This document shows positions 28,795 through 37,887 of a DNA stretch of 64,000 nt, piece after piece. The stretch's first letter is position 1. The number at the start of each line of letters is the position of its first letter. Origin of the DNA: Alcanivorax jadensis T9 (GTDB taxonomy: Bacteria; Pseudomonadota; Gammaproteobacteria; Pseudomonadales; Alcanivoracaceae); assembly GCF_000756655.1 (NCBI RefSeq), contig NZ_ARXU01000005.1:1-64000 (forward strand), given 5' to 3'. Position numbers and translations under genes: made by a program. The notes below the pieces were generated by a model. It was not told where the DNA came from, did not search any database, and saw only the letters and a program-made list of their open reading frames with translations.

Positions 28795-29898
28795 ATGCAA
28801 ACCGTATTTCTTACCTCCAACACCTCTTGGTATTTATACAACTTCCGAAATAGCACTATTCGTGCGTTGCAGGATAAAGGCTACAAAGTCGTTTGCCTAT
28901 CACCCGAGGATGACTTCAGCCAACGGCTTGAGAATGAGCTCGGTGCTGAACATGAGGCCTTGCCCATGGTGGGCAAGAGCACCGGGCTGGTGCAGGAGCT
29001 ACGCAGTTTGCTGTTTATCTGGCAGATCTTTCGGCGCTACAAACCGGTTTTTGTTTTCAACTTCACCATTAAGCTGAATTTGTATGGCGGGCTGGCTTGC
29101 ACGGTGTTGCGGGTGCCGTTTGCGAATAATATTTCTGGTCTGGGTACGGCCTTTATTTACGATTCCTGGCTTTTCCGTCGGGTGCGACAAGTGTATGGCT
29201 GGGTGAATCGCCGGGCGCGCCATTTATTCTTCCAGAATGAGGAAGACCTGGCGGTGTTTCGGGATGCCGGTTTGCTTGGCGATAGGCCCATGACGTTGTT
29301 GCCGGGTTCGGGAGTCGATCTTGATCATTTTGCCTTTCAAGTACTGCCGGAAGATAAAGCAATTACCTTTGTCATGATTGCCCGCCTGTTGGGGGATAAG
29401 GGCGTACGTGAATATGCTGGTGCCTGCCGCTTGCTCAAGAAAAAGGGCGTTGCCAGCCGTTGTTTACTGGTGGGGCCATTGGGGGTGAGTAATCACAGTG
29501 CTGTCAGTGAAGCGGAAGTGGCTGGCTGGCAGAAAGAAGGGATTCTGGATTACCGGGGGGTTACCGATGATGTGCGCCCGGTGATTGCTGAATCCCATTT
29601 GCTGGTGCTGCCGTCCTACCGGGAGGGCATGCCGCGCACGGTGCTGGAGGCCGCTGCCATGGGTCGGCCGGCCATTGTGACGGACGTGCCGGGGTGCCGG
29701 CAGGCCGTTGAGGCGGGTAAGACCGGCTGGCTTTGTGAGGCGCGGAGCGATACCTCCCTGGCTGAGCAGATGCTGAATGTGATTGGCATGAGTGCTGCTG
29801 AGCGGCAAGGGGCAGGCAAGGCGGCCCGTGAGCGTATGGAGGCCTCGTTTAGCGAGGCCAGGGTGGTTCAGGCATATCTGGATTGTCTGGGCGGGTAG
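28795..29898 (+). CDS. Glycosyltransferase family 4 (PglA/CapM-like)
   Basis: A 367-residue GT-B enzyme. NNISGLGTAFI (about 113-123) is the typical acceptor-domain motif of the CapM/PglA/WbpT branch, and LLPGSGVDLDHF and VMIARLLGDKGVREY start the donor domain. The EX7E region is SYREGMPRTVLEAAAMGRPA (about 275-294). It is 15 bp after the polymerase gene. In this family the enzyme often adds the second HexNAc to a lipid-linked sugar, but that is inference here. Confidence 0.88.
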   Translation: MQTVFLTSNTSWYLYNFRNSTIRALQDKGYKVVCLSPEDDFSQRLENELGAEHEALPMVGKSTGLVQELRSLLFIWQIFRRYKPVFVFNFTIKLNLYGGLACTVLRVPFANNISGLGTAFIYDSWLFRRVRQVYGWVNRRARHLFFQNEEDLAVFRDAGLLGDRPMTLLPGSGVDLDHFAFQVLPEDKAITFVMIARLLGDKGVREYAGACRLLKKKGVASRCLLVGPLGVSNHSAVSEAEVAGWQKEGILDYRGVTDDVRPVIAESHLLVLPSYREGMPRTVLEAAAMGRPAIVTDVPGCRQAVEAGKTGWLCEARSDTSLAEQMLNVIGMSAAERQGAGKAARERMEASFSEARVVQAYLDCLGG

Positions 29899-29919
29899 CG
29901 ACCGCGAGAGTAGGCCGTC

Positions 29920-30667
29920 ATGTATATCCTTTCCAAGTTTGCCATCTCCCTGATTTCTCCCCTGGGGGCGTCCCTGTTGCTGGGGCTTTTTGCCTTGCTG
30001 TTTGCCAGCTTTTCTCGCCGACGTATGGCGGTGCTGTCGGGTGTTATTGCTGTGGGGTGGTTGGGAATTTGGTCCTTGCCGGTGGCCAGTGACTGGCTGC
30101 GTGCTTCGCTGGAGGATCAGTTCCCGCCATTGGCTGTGGCGTCCGTTCCCCAGGCCGGGGCTTGTGGTGCTGGGAGGCGGTGTTACCCCGCCGGTAAGGG
30201 GGGACTTGGCTCCCAACCTGGAGTCTGGCGCGGATCGGGTCTGGTATGGTGCGCGGTTAATGCATGCGGGCAAGGCTCCGGTGGTGGTGTTGAGTGGCGG
30301 CGCTGATCTGTCATTCAGTGCCACAACCGAAGCGGAGGCCATGCGAGAACTTATGCTGGATCTTGGGATAGACCATGAGGCGATGCTTCTGGAAGCGCGC
30401 AGTCGAAATACGCTGGAAAACGCCGGATTATCAGCCAATATTCTTAAGAAGAGGGGTGTTGATACGATTATTTTGGTGACGTCGGCGTTACACATGCAAA
30501 GAGCCCTGGCCAAGTTCAAGGATAAGGGGATCGGTGTGATTCCTGCGGCGACGGATCATGAAGTGTTGCGTCGCCCTGGGTGGCAGAACTGGCTGCCGGA
30601 TACCGCGGCGCTGGATGGCAGTGCCCGGGCTATGAAGGAGTGGGTAGGGTACTGGGTCGGGCGCTGA
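29920..30667 (+). pseudogene. ElyC/SanA/YdcF family protein, frameshifted
   Basis: Codons 1-79 in one frame (membrane-anchored N terminus through QFPPLAVASVPQA) continue in the +1 frame from 30161 as LVVLGGGVTPP through SGGADLSF, SRNTLENA and VTSALHMQRA to the stop at 30667. The combined product of about 249 residues equals a normal ElyC/YdcF (DUF218) protein, which acts in envelope or undecaprenyl-carrier homeostasis. The break sits at a GGGG run (30157-30160). It could be a true mutation, a sequencing error or programmed slippage. Confidence 0.8.
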
Positions 30668-31209
30668 GGTTAGTGGCCATGGCTTGCATGACGGCAGAGG
30701 GCTGACGGTACCGGTGAAGAGGCAGGTTAGTAGTCCCCTCGTTGTTGAAACCCTGCTGCCGCCGTATGAAGAGGCTACTCCTTCGAGCATGAGAGTCGCC
30801 TGGGGCCAGTCGGGAACCGTGGTTTGTGTCTATTTCAGCTCTCTTCTAAATGCCCTTTTGATAGGCATTGCACCTGCTGTTGCGTTATTGCATCTTCGAC
30901 GTTCTTGCGATGGGTGTTGGCACCTTCCCTGCAATGAGTTCCCAGGAGGCGGTCAGGGATGCTGGCGTGGGCTAATTCGTGCTTCGTTGATGTGCGTTGT
31001 GCATTGTGCTGGTGCGCATGTACTGCTTACCTCATATGGGGGATGCGAATGTACTTAAAGATTTATACATTTCGTATCGTAATTTTTTGGTCATTGAGTA
31101 GTGGTTCACTGACGTACCGCGTATAATCATTTTCGTTTTGGGGTCTGGAGTTTCAGGCGGGGACGGATGCCCCTTCCGAGTGACGCCAACTTTTTTAAAA
31201 GGCTTGGAC
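30668..31209. other. 542-bp gap before wecA, no convincing gene
   Basis: A 124-codon frame (30684-31058) exists, but its composition is low in ordinary protein character and I see no family match, so I do not call it. There are no REP units. DNA becomes AT-rich at about 31050-31135. TATAAT at 31122-31127 could be a -10 box for wecA, although no well-spaced -35 box is visible. Confidence 0.5.
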
Positions 31210-32283
31210 ATGGACGCTGCTGGTACTTCTCTCTTATCGGGTATTTTTGCCCTTATTTCCATGCGTATGCTAATGCCCTTTGCGGTGAAGATGCGCCTGG
31301 TTGACCGGCCTAATCAACGAAAGCTGCACAAAGGGGCTGTCCCTTTAGTAGGGGGGCTGAGTGCCTTTGCCGGGGTTTGTCTGGGGTGGCTTTTGGGTAT
31401 GCCACTCTCTACGGGCTACGTCATTTTTCTTATCTGCGCTTCGCTTCTGGTTCTTTTGGGGGCGATGGATGACGCCCGTGATCTGCCCGCGAAATTTCGA
31501 TTGGCCGCGCAAGTGGTGCTGGGGGCGGCGCTGGTTTACGGCTCGGGGGATTCTCTGGAGTCATTCGGGAACCTGTTTGGCCTGGGTGTGATTGAGCTGG
31601 GAGTACTGGGGCCCCTGGTATCCATCGCTGCCGTGATTGGGGCGACTAACGCCTTTAACATGATTGATGGTATTGATGGGCTGGCGGGCAGTCTATCTCT
31701 TACGGCACTGTTGTCACTGGCACTGCTTTTTGCGAGTGCGCCAGGGCATGATGCTGGTCTCGCATTGGCGATGGGCTTGTCTTGCGCCTTAATGCCCTAC
31801 CTGATGGCTAACTTGCGCATTCCGCCGTTCAAACGCCGTATCTTTATGGGCGATGCCGGTTCCATGTTTATCGGCTTTGCCATTGTCTGGCTGATGATCC
31901 AGGGCGCGCCACTGGAAGGTGCTGCTTTCAGACCTGTCACGGCGCTCTGGATTATTGCCATCCCGCTGATTGATATGGTGGCCATCATGTTCCGCCGTGC
32001 CCGCAAGGGGCAGTCGGTAATGCGTCCTGATCGGGAGCATCTTCATCATATCTTTATGCGTTCCGGTTTCAGCGATCGTGAGACGCTGGTGCTGATTACT
32101 TTTGTCGCCATGCTGTTTGCCGGCTTCGGGCTGCTGGGAGAGTTTCTGCAGATTCCCGAGTGGGTGATGTTTGCGGCATTTGCAGTGTTGTTTGTGCTGT
32201 ATGATTACGCCCTAAGCCGTGTGTGGCGCTTGCTGGCGTTGTTTCGTCGCAAGAATGCAGGCAAGACGCATCTGGCCAGATAG
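31210..32283 (+). CDS. wecA: Undecaprenyl-phosphate HexNAc-1-phosphate transferase (WecA family)
   Basis: A 357-residue MraY/WecA-type inner-membrane enzyme that starts repeat-unit synthesis by moving a HexNAc-1-P to undecaprenyl phosphate. Visible motifs: MDDARDLPAKFR (about 85-96), NAFNMIDGIDGLAG (about 148-161), FMGDAGSMFIGF (about 213) and the REHLHHIFMR His motif (about 275). About ten transmembrane segments. ATG 31210 follows AAAGG; the frame is open to 31138. It is the only initiating transferase seen inside the window. Confidence 0.93.
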   Translation: MDAAGTSLLSGIFALISMRMLMPFAVKMRLVDRPNQRKLHKGAVPLVGGLSAFAGVCLGWLLGMPLSTGYVIFLICASLLVLLGAMDDARDLPAKFRLAAQVVLGAALVYGSGDSLESFGNLFGLGVIELGVLGPLVSIAAVIGATNAFNMIDGIDGLAGSLSLTALLSLALLFASAPGHDAGLALAMGLSCALMPYLMANLRIPPFKRRIFMGDAGSMFIGFAIVWLMIQGAPLEGAAFRPVTALWIIAIPLIDMVAIMFRRARKGQSVMRPDREHLHHIFMRSGFSDRETLVLITFVAMLFAGFGLLGEFLQIPEWVMFAAFAVLFVLYDYALSRVWRLLALFRRKNAGKTHLAR

Positions 32284-32496
32284 AAGCCTCTGCCTGTTAC
32301 AAGCGAAGGCCAAGATCAGGGTCAAGTTTCACAAAACGGGCTTCTGCCCTGTGTCTTCGCCCTATTCGCCATGCAAGCATGGCTCCTGTAGTGAGGGGCT
32401 TGCCATGGCGACTGTTTACTTGCACTCTCTCGTCTATTCGGTTGTTGCATTCAAGCAATAACATCCTGGCTCTGCCCCCTGATTATTAGGCCTCTT
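32284..32496. repeat. Single REP unit between wecA and the flippase gene
   Basis: TTCGCCATGCAAGCATGGCT followed by CCTGTAG at about 32368-32394 is one REP-like half of the GTAGGAGC...CATGGCGAA type. The remainder of the gap shows nothing recognisable. Confidence 0.5.
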
Positions 32497-33846
32497 GTGT
32501 CCGGTTCCTCTCTTTTTCGACGCCTGCAAAGCGACATCGGTTTATCGTTCCTACGCACTTTTGTGGCCCGTGGGGTTGCGGCTTTGGGCGCTGTGGCGCT
32601 GTTGTTGGTGGTCGGGCGTATTCTCGGGCCGGAAGGCGTGGGTGCGATGGCGCTGGCCCAGGCGGTGTTGATGGGCGCCTCGCTGATGGCGCGCGGTGGC
32701 ATGGATAACGCCTTGATGCGCTTCGTGGGGCAGGATCATGGCTCCATGCATGTGTTTCTGTATTTGCGCTGGGCGATGCTGCAGGGGCTGGCGATCGGCT
32801 TGGTGGTCGCGGCCTTGCTGGTGGGGCTGCGTGGCTGGGTGGAAGGGCTGTTTTCGTCTGCTGGGTTGGCGGATATGCTGTTGGGCTTCGCGTTGGCGGT
32901 GCCTGCATCAGTGTTTGCCTTTCTGCTGGCGGGATTTTTCAAGGGGGTTCGCATGCCGGCTACGGCCAGCATGATGGAAAATGGCTCGGTCTCTCTGTTT
33001 ACGGCGGTCTTTCTATTGATCTGGTTTAGTCTGGCCGGAGAGCTGGATTATGCGGCCATTGGCTGGGCGTATTTCGTGGCAGCCACTCTGGTGGCCGGGC
33101 AGGGTGCTGTTCAGCTTGGGCTGTGGCGGCGGCCCAAGCTAGTTAATGGCGTGGCGGAAGGTCCGGCGGTGTCACGTGGGCAGTTTCATATAACCTCACG
33201 GGCCTTTTTTGCATCGACGTTCGCCAACTTTATGCAGTCTGTGTTGGCAGTGATGATTGCCGGCTGGTTGCTGACGGATGCGGGGCTGGGCTTATTCAAG
33301 TCTGCTCAGCAGATCGGGATGCTGATCGCGTTTGTGCTGGTTGTCATTAACGCGATATTTCCGCCACGGTTTGCCGCCCTCTATCATCAAGGTAAGCACT
33401 CAGAACTAAATCGCCTCGCTCGGCAGGGGGCGCTGCTGGGCATCATCATTGCGATGCCGCTGCTGCTGATTTGTCTGATTTTTCCGGGCTGGGTGCTGCA
33501 TTGGTTCGGTGAGGATTTCACCCAGGCGGCCGCTCTGCTACGGGTGATTGCCCTGGCCCAGCTGGTGAATGTGGCCAGCGGATCGGTGGGTTTTCTGCTC
33601 AACATGACCGGCCATGAAAAGCTGATGCGCAATATCGCGCTAATCTGTAATGCCCTGGGCCTGCTGGGCTTCTGGGTATTGATTCCTCCCTTCGGCCCCA
33701 TGGGGGCGGCGCTGGCGCTGGCGTTTGTGCTGGTGTGTCAGAACCTGGTGGCACTGGTGTTTGTCTGGCGCATACTGGGCATCTGGACGTTGCCTTGCCC
33801 CAATGTGCTGGCGATGCTGGGGATGCGGACGCTGGCGAAGGATTAA
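32497..33846 (+). CDS. MOP-superfamily oligosaccharide flippase (Wzx-like)
   Basis: A 449-residue polytopic protein with about 12-14 hydrophobic segments. GRILGPEGVGAMALAQAV near residue 45 is the usual N-terminal Wzx/polysaccharide_synt (PF01943/PF13440) region. The C-terminal NMTGHEKLMRNIALICN is also typical. It flips undecaprenyl-linked units across the inner membrane. It starts at GTG 32497 with TAGG upstream. GC-rich composition matches wecA and the EpsG-like polymerase, with which it probably formed an ancestral core set. Confidence 0.87.
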   Translation: MSGSSLFRRLQSDIGLSFLRTFVARGVAALGAVALLLVVGRILGPEGVGAMALAQAVLMGASLMARGGMDNALMRFVGQDHGSMHVFLYLRWAMLQGLAIGLVVAALLVGLRGWVEGLFSSAGLADMLLGFALAVPASVFAFLLAGFFKGVRMPATASMMENGSVSLFTAVFLLIWFSLAGELDYAAIGWAYFVAATLVAGQGAVQLGLWRRPKLVNGVAEGPAVSRGQFHITSRAFFASTFANFMQSVLAVMIAGWLLTDAGLGLFKSAQQIGMLIAFVLVVINAIFPPRFAALYHQGKHSELNRLARQGALLGIIIAMPLLLICLIFPGWVLHWFGEDFTQAAALLRVIALAQLVNVASGSVGFLLNMTGHEKLMRNIALICNALGLLGFWVLIPPFGPMGAALALAFVLVCQNLVALVFVWRILGIWTLPCPNVLAMLGMRTLAKD

Positions 33847-34042
33847 AAGCAGCTTTGAGCTGCCAGCTTCGAGGAAAATTAAAGGCCAAGAGCTTCGCGA
33901 TGCAAGCATAGCTCCCACATGGGGACGCCGGTATGCCGCTGTAATGTGGGAGCTATGCTTGCATGGCGAACCCCGTGAGGGTTTCTGTAGGATGTTCCCT
34001 TCCAGGGGACGAACCGCGTAGCGGGGGATGCCGTAGCAGGGG
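33847..34042. repeat. REP hairpin pair
   Basis: Inverted arms at 33894-33920 and 33944-33970 match in 26 of 27 positions (ATGTGGGAGCTATGCTTGCA type), followed by a TGTAGGATGTTCCCTTCCAG unit near 33986. No gene. Confidence 0.7.
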
Positions 34043-34168
34043 CAAGCTACAAGCCTCAAGCTGCAAGGAAGATCAAAGGCGGGGCTCACTCTGCCTTTGA
34101 TTTTCCATGTAGCTAGCTGCTGTTTTTTTTGATCTTCCTCAAAGCTGACAGCTCACAGCTCAACGCTG
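34043..34168. repeat. Heptamer-array element without ORF
   Basis: Four 7-bp units CAAGCTA/CAAGCCT/CAAGCTG/CAAGGAA (34043-34070) lead into an imperfect hairpin, arms 34067-34080 and 34093-34106 (13 of 14 matched). On the far side are AAAGCTG/ACAGCTC/ACAGCTC/AACGCTG (34141-34168). The ACAGCTC unit also occurs beside the four-helix-bundle gene at 51.8 kb. The layout resembles those two elements with the coding part removed. Confidence 0.6.
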
Positions 34169-34186
34169 CTTTTCAAAGGATTGAAT

Positions 34187-35620
34187 ATGGATTGTCGTGA
34201 TGACCGCCAGGATGGCGTGTTTCCATATGTGGTGCACCATGGTGCGGTGCAGGGTGTGACAGGCTCGGCCCATGAGTGGGTGGTGAGTGAGTCGGCGTCG
34301 GTGCTGATCGACTGTGGCTTGTTTCAGGGCCGTGATACCGGCCCGGCTGGCGCGTCGGCGTCGGACCTTTCCATTGATTTTGATATTTCCCGGATACAGG
34401 CGGTGGTGCTGACCCATGTGCATATTGATCATGTGGGCCGGTTACCCTGGTTGTTTGCAGCAGGCTATGAAGGGCCCGTGTTTTGCAGTGAGCCTTCGGC
34501 CCGGTTGTTGCCAATTGTGCTGGAGGATGCCTTCAAGCTGGGGATTAGCCGGCAGCCGGATCAGGTAGAGGCATTTCTGACGCTGCTGGGGCAGCGGCTG
34601 GTGCCGGTGCCGTATGAACAATGGACGGCGTTGCCTCTGGTGGGGGCGTCGGCATTTATTCAGTTGTTGCCGGCGGGCCATATTCTGGGCTCGTCGTCGG
34701 TGTCTTGTCGGAACTCAAAGGGGCATGTGACGGTGTTTTCCGGGGATCTGGGGGCCCGCCTGGCGCCGATTCTCCGCCCGGCGCAGTCGCCGTACCGCGC
34801 TGATTGTCTGGTGATCGAAAGCACTTATGGGGACCGTATGCACGAGGGCAGGGCCACGCGTTCTGCCCGGCTGGAGCATGCGCTGGTCAGGGCCATGGAA
34901 GACAATGGAACGCTATTGATCCCGGCTTTCAGTATTGGTCGCAGCCAGGAGCTGTTGTATGAGCTGGAAGGCCTGATTCATCGACACCGCAGTTCGCCTG
35001 TGAATGACGGGTTGGACTGGGAGGCGCTGCCGATAGTGCTCGATTCGCCTCTGGCAAGCCGGTTTACCCGGGTGTACCGGGAACTGGATGATTTCTGGGA
35101 TGCGGAGGCCCGTGAACGGCTTGACCAGGGGCGCAAGCCGTTAGGGTTTGAGCAGCTGCTGACGGTGGATGATCACGATGCCCACATGCGGATGGTGCGC
35201 TACCTGGCAGAGAGCGCACGGCCGGCGGTGGTGATTGCGGCCAGCGGCATGTGTGCGGGTGGGCGAATTATGAATTACCTGAAGGCCATGCTGGGCGATG
35301 CTCGGCATAACTTGCTGTTTGTGGGGTATCAGGCCCTGGGGACGCCAGGGAGAACGATTCAGCAGGAAGGGCAAGGCGGTGAGGTGGTGCTGGATGGCGA
35401 GCGTTATTCGATTTCCCTGCCGGTGACGTCTATCAGTGGTTATTCCGCCCACGGGGATCAGCAGGATTTACTGGATTTTGTGGCGAGGATGCAGGAGAAG
35501 CCGGATGAAGTGCGCGTGGTGCATGGCGATCCCGAAGCCAAGGAGGAGCTGAAGGCGGCTCTGGAAGTGTGTTACGACCGGTGGGCGTTGCCGGTAAGAG
35601 TGTTATGTCCCGGAGGGTAA
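34187..35620 (+). CDS. MBL-fold, beta-CASP metallo-hydrolase (RNase J/CPSF-like family)
   Basis: A 477-residue protein. The metal motif is THVHIDHVG (about 76-84) and ESTYGDR (about 211), PAFSIGRSQELLYEL (about 246), ASGMCAGGRI (about 356) and SGYSAHGDQ (about 417) follow the beta-CASP/RMMBL order of the YSH1-type exonuclease family (COG1236). Members process RNA, and the family also includes proteins of unknown function in exopolysaccharide loci. The start at ATG 34187 follows AAAGGA. No direct sugar role is evident. Confidence 0.87.
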   Translation: MDCRDDRQDGVFPYVVHHGAVQGVTGSAHEWVVSESASVLIDCGLFQGRDTGPAGASASDLSIDFDISRIQAVVLTHVHIDHVGRLPWLFAAGYEGPVFCSEPSARLLPIVLEDAFKLGISRQPDQVEAFLTLLGQRLVPVPYEQWTALPLVGASAFIQLLPAGHILGSSSVSCRNSKGHVTVFSGDLGARLAPILRPAQSPYRADCLVIESTYGDRMHEGRATRSARLEHALVRAMEDNGTLLIPAFSIGRSQELLYELEGLIHRHRSSPVNDGLDWEALPIVLDSPLASRFTRVYRELDDFWDAEARERLDQGRKPLGFEQLLTVDDHDAHMRMVRYLAESARPAVVIAASGMCAGGRIMNYLKAMLGDARHNLLFVGYQALGTPGRTIQQEGQGGEVVLDGERYSISLPVTSISGYSAHGDQQDLLDFVARMQEKPDEVRVVHGDPEAKEELKAALEVCYDRWALPVRVLCPGG

Positions 35621-35947
35621 AACCTGCTGTCACGGGTCTGCAGACGAGAGGAGACGTGTAAACACGGAGTTTGGCTGTAGTTTGGTTATCACTTGCAGGC
35701 TCGCTATTGCGGTGAAGGCCTTGTCTGCTCTGGGACTGCCGGGCCGAACCCAATCGTTCTTGTTGGCTGGAAAGAGGGGAGTGACGGTATTGGCGATAGG
35801 GCCGTGTTCCGGATGAGAGCTGGCCAACTGGCTGACTGTGGGGCGAAGGGTGGTGGATTTCGGTACGGCTGGTGAGCTGGTATTCTTGCTCTCTTGTCCT
35901 TTGGACTCTGGTGTTTCGTTCCAAGCCGACTGAAAAACGAGCAATTA
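35621..35947. other. 327-bp gap before rmlB, no gene recognised
   Basis: No REP or heptamer arrays are seen. A 60-codon forward frame (35693-35875) shows no recognisable family and may be chance or a decayed gene. The segment marks the junction to the second sugar module. Confidence 0.45.
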
Positions 35948-37018
35948 ATGAAGATTCTGGTTACCGGTGGCGCGGGTTTTATTGGTTCCGCCGTGATTCG
36001 TCACATCATCCATAACACCGGCGACAGCGTCGTCAATGTGGATAAACTCACCTATGCCGGCAACCTGGAAAGCCTGGCAAGTGTCAGCGATGACTCGCGC
36101 TATACCTTTGAAAAGGTTGATATTTGTGATCGCAAGGCTCTGGATGAGGTGCTTGAGCGTCATCAGCCCGATTCAGTTATGCATCTTGCTGCAGAGAGCC
36201 ATGTGGACCGCTCCATTGATGGCCCGGCCGCCTTCATGGAAACCAACATCATCGGGACCTATACGCTGCTGGAAGCAGCACGCCAATACTGGAATACACT
36301 GGACGCGAATGGCAGGCAGGTTTTCCGCTTCCACCATGTCTCCACTGATGAAGTGTATGGTGATCTGGAGGGGCCGGAAGACTTGTTTACGGAATCCTCG
36401 CCCTATGCGCCCAGTTCACCATACTCTGCCAGTAAGGCCAGTTCGGACCATCTGGTGCGTGCATGGCTGCGAACCTATGATTTTCCGACGCTTATCTCCA
36501 ACTGTTCCAACAATTACGGGCCTTATCACTTTCCGGAAAAGCTCATCCCGTTGATGATTCTTAACGCTCTGGAAGGTAAGCCCTTGCCAGTGTACGGGGA
36601 GGGTACCCAGGTGCGAGACTGGCTTTATGTGGAAGACCACGCTCGCGCCCTCTACAAGATAGTCACTGAAGGCAAAGTTGGTGAAACCTACAATATTGGT
36701 GGGCATAACGAGAAGCAGAATATCGAGGTGGTGCACGCGTTGTGCGATTTACTTGATGAATTGGTGCCTGAGAAGCCCGAGGGCATTAACCGGTATCGGG
36801 AGCTGGTTGTCCATGTACAAGATCGCCCCGGCCACGACCTGCGCTACGCCATTGACGCCAGCAAGATTCAGCGCGATCTCGGCTGGACCCCGGAAGAAAC
36901 CTTTGAAACCGGTATTCGCAAGACAGTGCAGTGGTATCTGGAAAACAGTGAATGGTGTCAACGGGTGCAGGACGGTAGTTACCGGCGCGAACGGTTGGGA
37001 ACAGGGGAGTCAATATGA
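35948..37018 (+). CDS. rmlB: dTDP-glucose 4,6-dehydratase
   Basis: A 356-residue extended SDR: NAD motif [13 protein letters not shown] (residues 5-17), [33 protein letters not shown] with the YxxxK pair (about 159-163) and [17 protein letters not shown]. It produces dTDP-4-keto-6-deoxyglucose, the branch point for rhamnose and amino-dideoxy sugars. ATG 35948 is the family start. It overlaps rmlA by 4 bp. Downstream genes suggest the amino-sugar branch here. Confidence 0.96.
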   Translation: MKILVTGGAGFIGSAVIRHIIHNTGDSVVNVDKLTYAGNLESLASVSDDSRYTFEKVDICDRKALDEVLERHQPDSVMHLAAESHVDRSIDGPAAFMETNIIGTYTLLEAARQYWNTLDANGRQVFRFHHVSTDEVYGDLEGPEDLFTESSPYAPSSPYSASKASSDHLVRAWLRTYDFPTLISNCSNNYGPYHFPEKLIPLMILNALEGKPLPVYGEGTQVRDWLYVEDHARALYKIVTEGKVGETYNIGGHNEKQNIEVVHALCDLLDELVPEKPEGINRYRELVVHVQDRPGHDLRYAIDASKIQRDLGWTPEETFETGIRKTVQWYLENSEWCQRVQDGSYRRERLGTGESI

Positions 37019-37887
37019 AAGGCATTGTTCTGGCCGGAGGGTCTGGAACCCGGCTTTATCCCATCACGATGGGGGTTTCCAAGCAGCTGCTGCCGATTTA
37101 TGACAAGCCGATGATTTACTACCCCTTGTCTGTACTGATGCTGGCAGGCATTCGGGAAATACTCATCATTACCACGCCGGAAGACCTGGATGGCTTTTAT
37201 CGTCTGCTCGGCGATGGCCAGCAATTTGGCATCTCCCTTAGTTACAAGGTGCAGCCAAGCCCTGATGGTCTGGCGCAAGCCTTTATTCTTGGGGAGGAAT
37301 TCATTGGTAACGATAGTGTCTGCCTTGTGCTGGGCGACAATATTTTTTATGGCCAGAATTTTAGTCCCAAACTGAAGACGGCTGCAGCAAAGGCTGGTGG
37401 TGCGACTGTTTTTGGTTATCAGGTGAAAGACCCGGAAAGATTCGGTGTTGTAGAGTTTGATGAGAATAAGCGGGCGATATCTCTTGAGGAGAAACCTGCC
37501 AGGCCGAAATCCAACTATGCTGTGACGGGGCTTTACTTTTATGACAACGACGTCATCGATATAGCCAAGTCCGTGGAGCCATCGGGTCGCGGTGAGCTGG
37601 AAATTACCTGTGTTAATCAGGCCTATCTGGATCGCGGTGATCTGACTGTCGAATTGCTCGGCAGGGGCTTCGCCTGGCTGGATACCGGTACCCATGAAAG
37701 CCTTCTGGAAGCTGCCCAATTCGTGGAAACCATTGAGAGCCGGCAAGGCTACAAAATTGCCTGCCTGGAAGAGATCGCCTGGCGCAATGGCTGGCTCACT
37801 ACAGAACAGGTCGAAGCGACGGGGAATGCCCTGGCGAAAAATGGTTACGGGCAATACCTCCTGGATATCATCAGGGGGCCTCAGTGA
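37015..37887 (+). CDS. rmlA: Glucose-1-phosphate thymidylyltransferase
   Basis: A 290-residue nucleotidyltransferase making dTDP-glucose. [13 protein letters not shown] (residues 6-18) is the catalytic loop, and [26 protein letters not shown] (about 109-117) and YFYDNDV follow. Length is normal. It is coupled to rmlB by ATGA and to the aminotransferase by GTGA overlaps, so the three form one operon. Confidence 0.96.
   Translation: MKGIVLAGGSGTRLYPITMGVSKQLLPIYDKPMIYYPLSVLMLAGIREILIITTPEDLDGFYRLLGDGQQFGISLSYKVQPSPDGLAQAFILGEEFIGNDSVCLVLGDNIFYGQNFSPKLKTAAAKAGGATVFGYQVKDPERFGVVEFDENKRAISLEEKPARPKSNYAVTGLYFYDNDVIDIAKSVEPSGRGELEITCVNQAYLDRGDLTVELLGRGFAWLDTGTHESLLEAAQFVETIESRQGYKIACLEEIAWRNGWLTTEQVEATGNALAKNGYGQYLLDIIRGPQ

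Noticed and set aside
29464-30519. Minus-strand frame of 351 codons
   Set aside because: It lies across a clear GT4 gene and the ElyC-like gene; the translation has no domain character.
30684-31058. Possible 124-residue forward gene before wecA
   Set aside because: No ribosome site, odd composition and no recognisable family; reported only as a gap.
35433-35924. Minus-strand frame covering the gap before rmlB
   Set aside because: Gln/Arg/Ser-rich translation without motifs; it extends into the well-supported MBL gene on the opposite strand.
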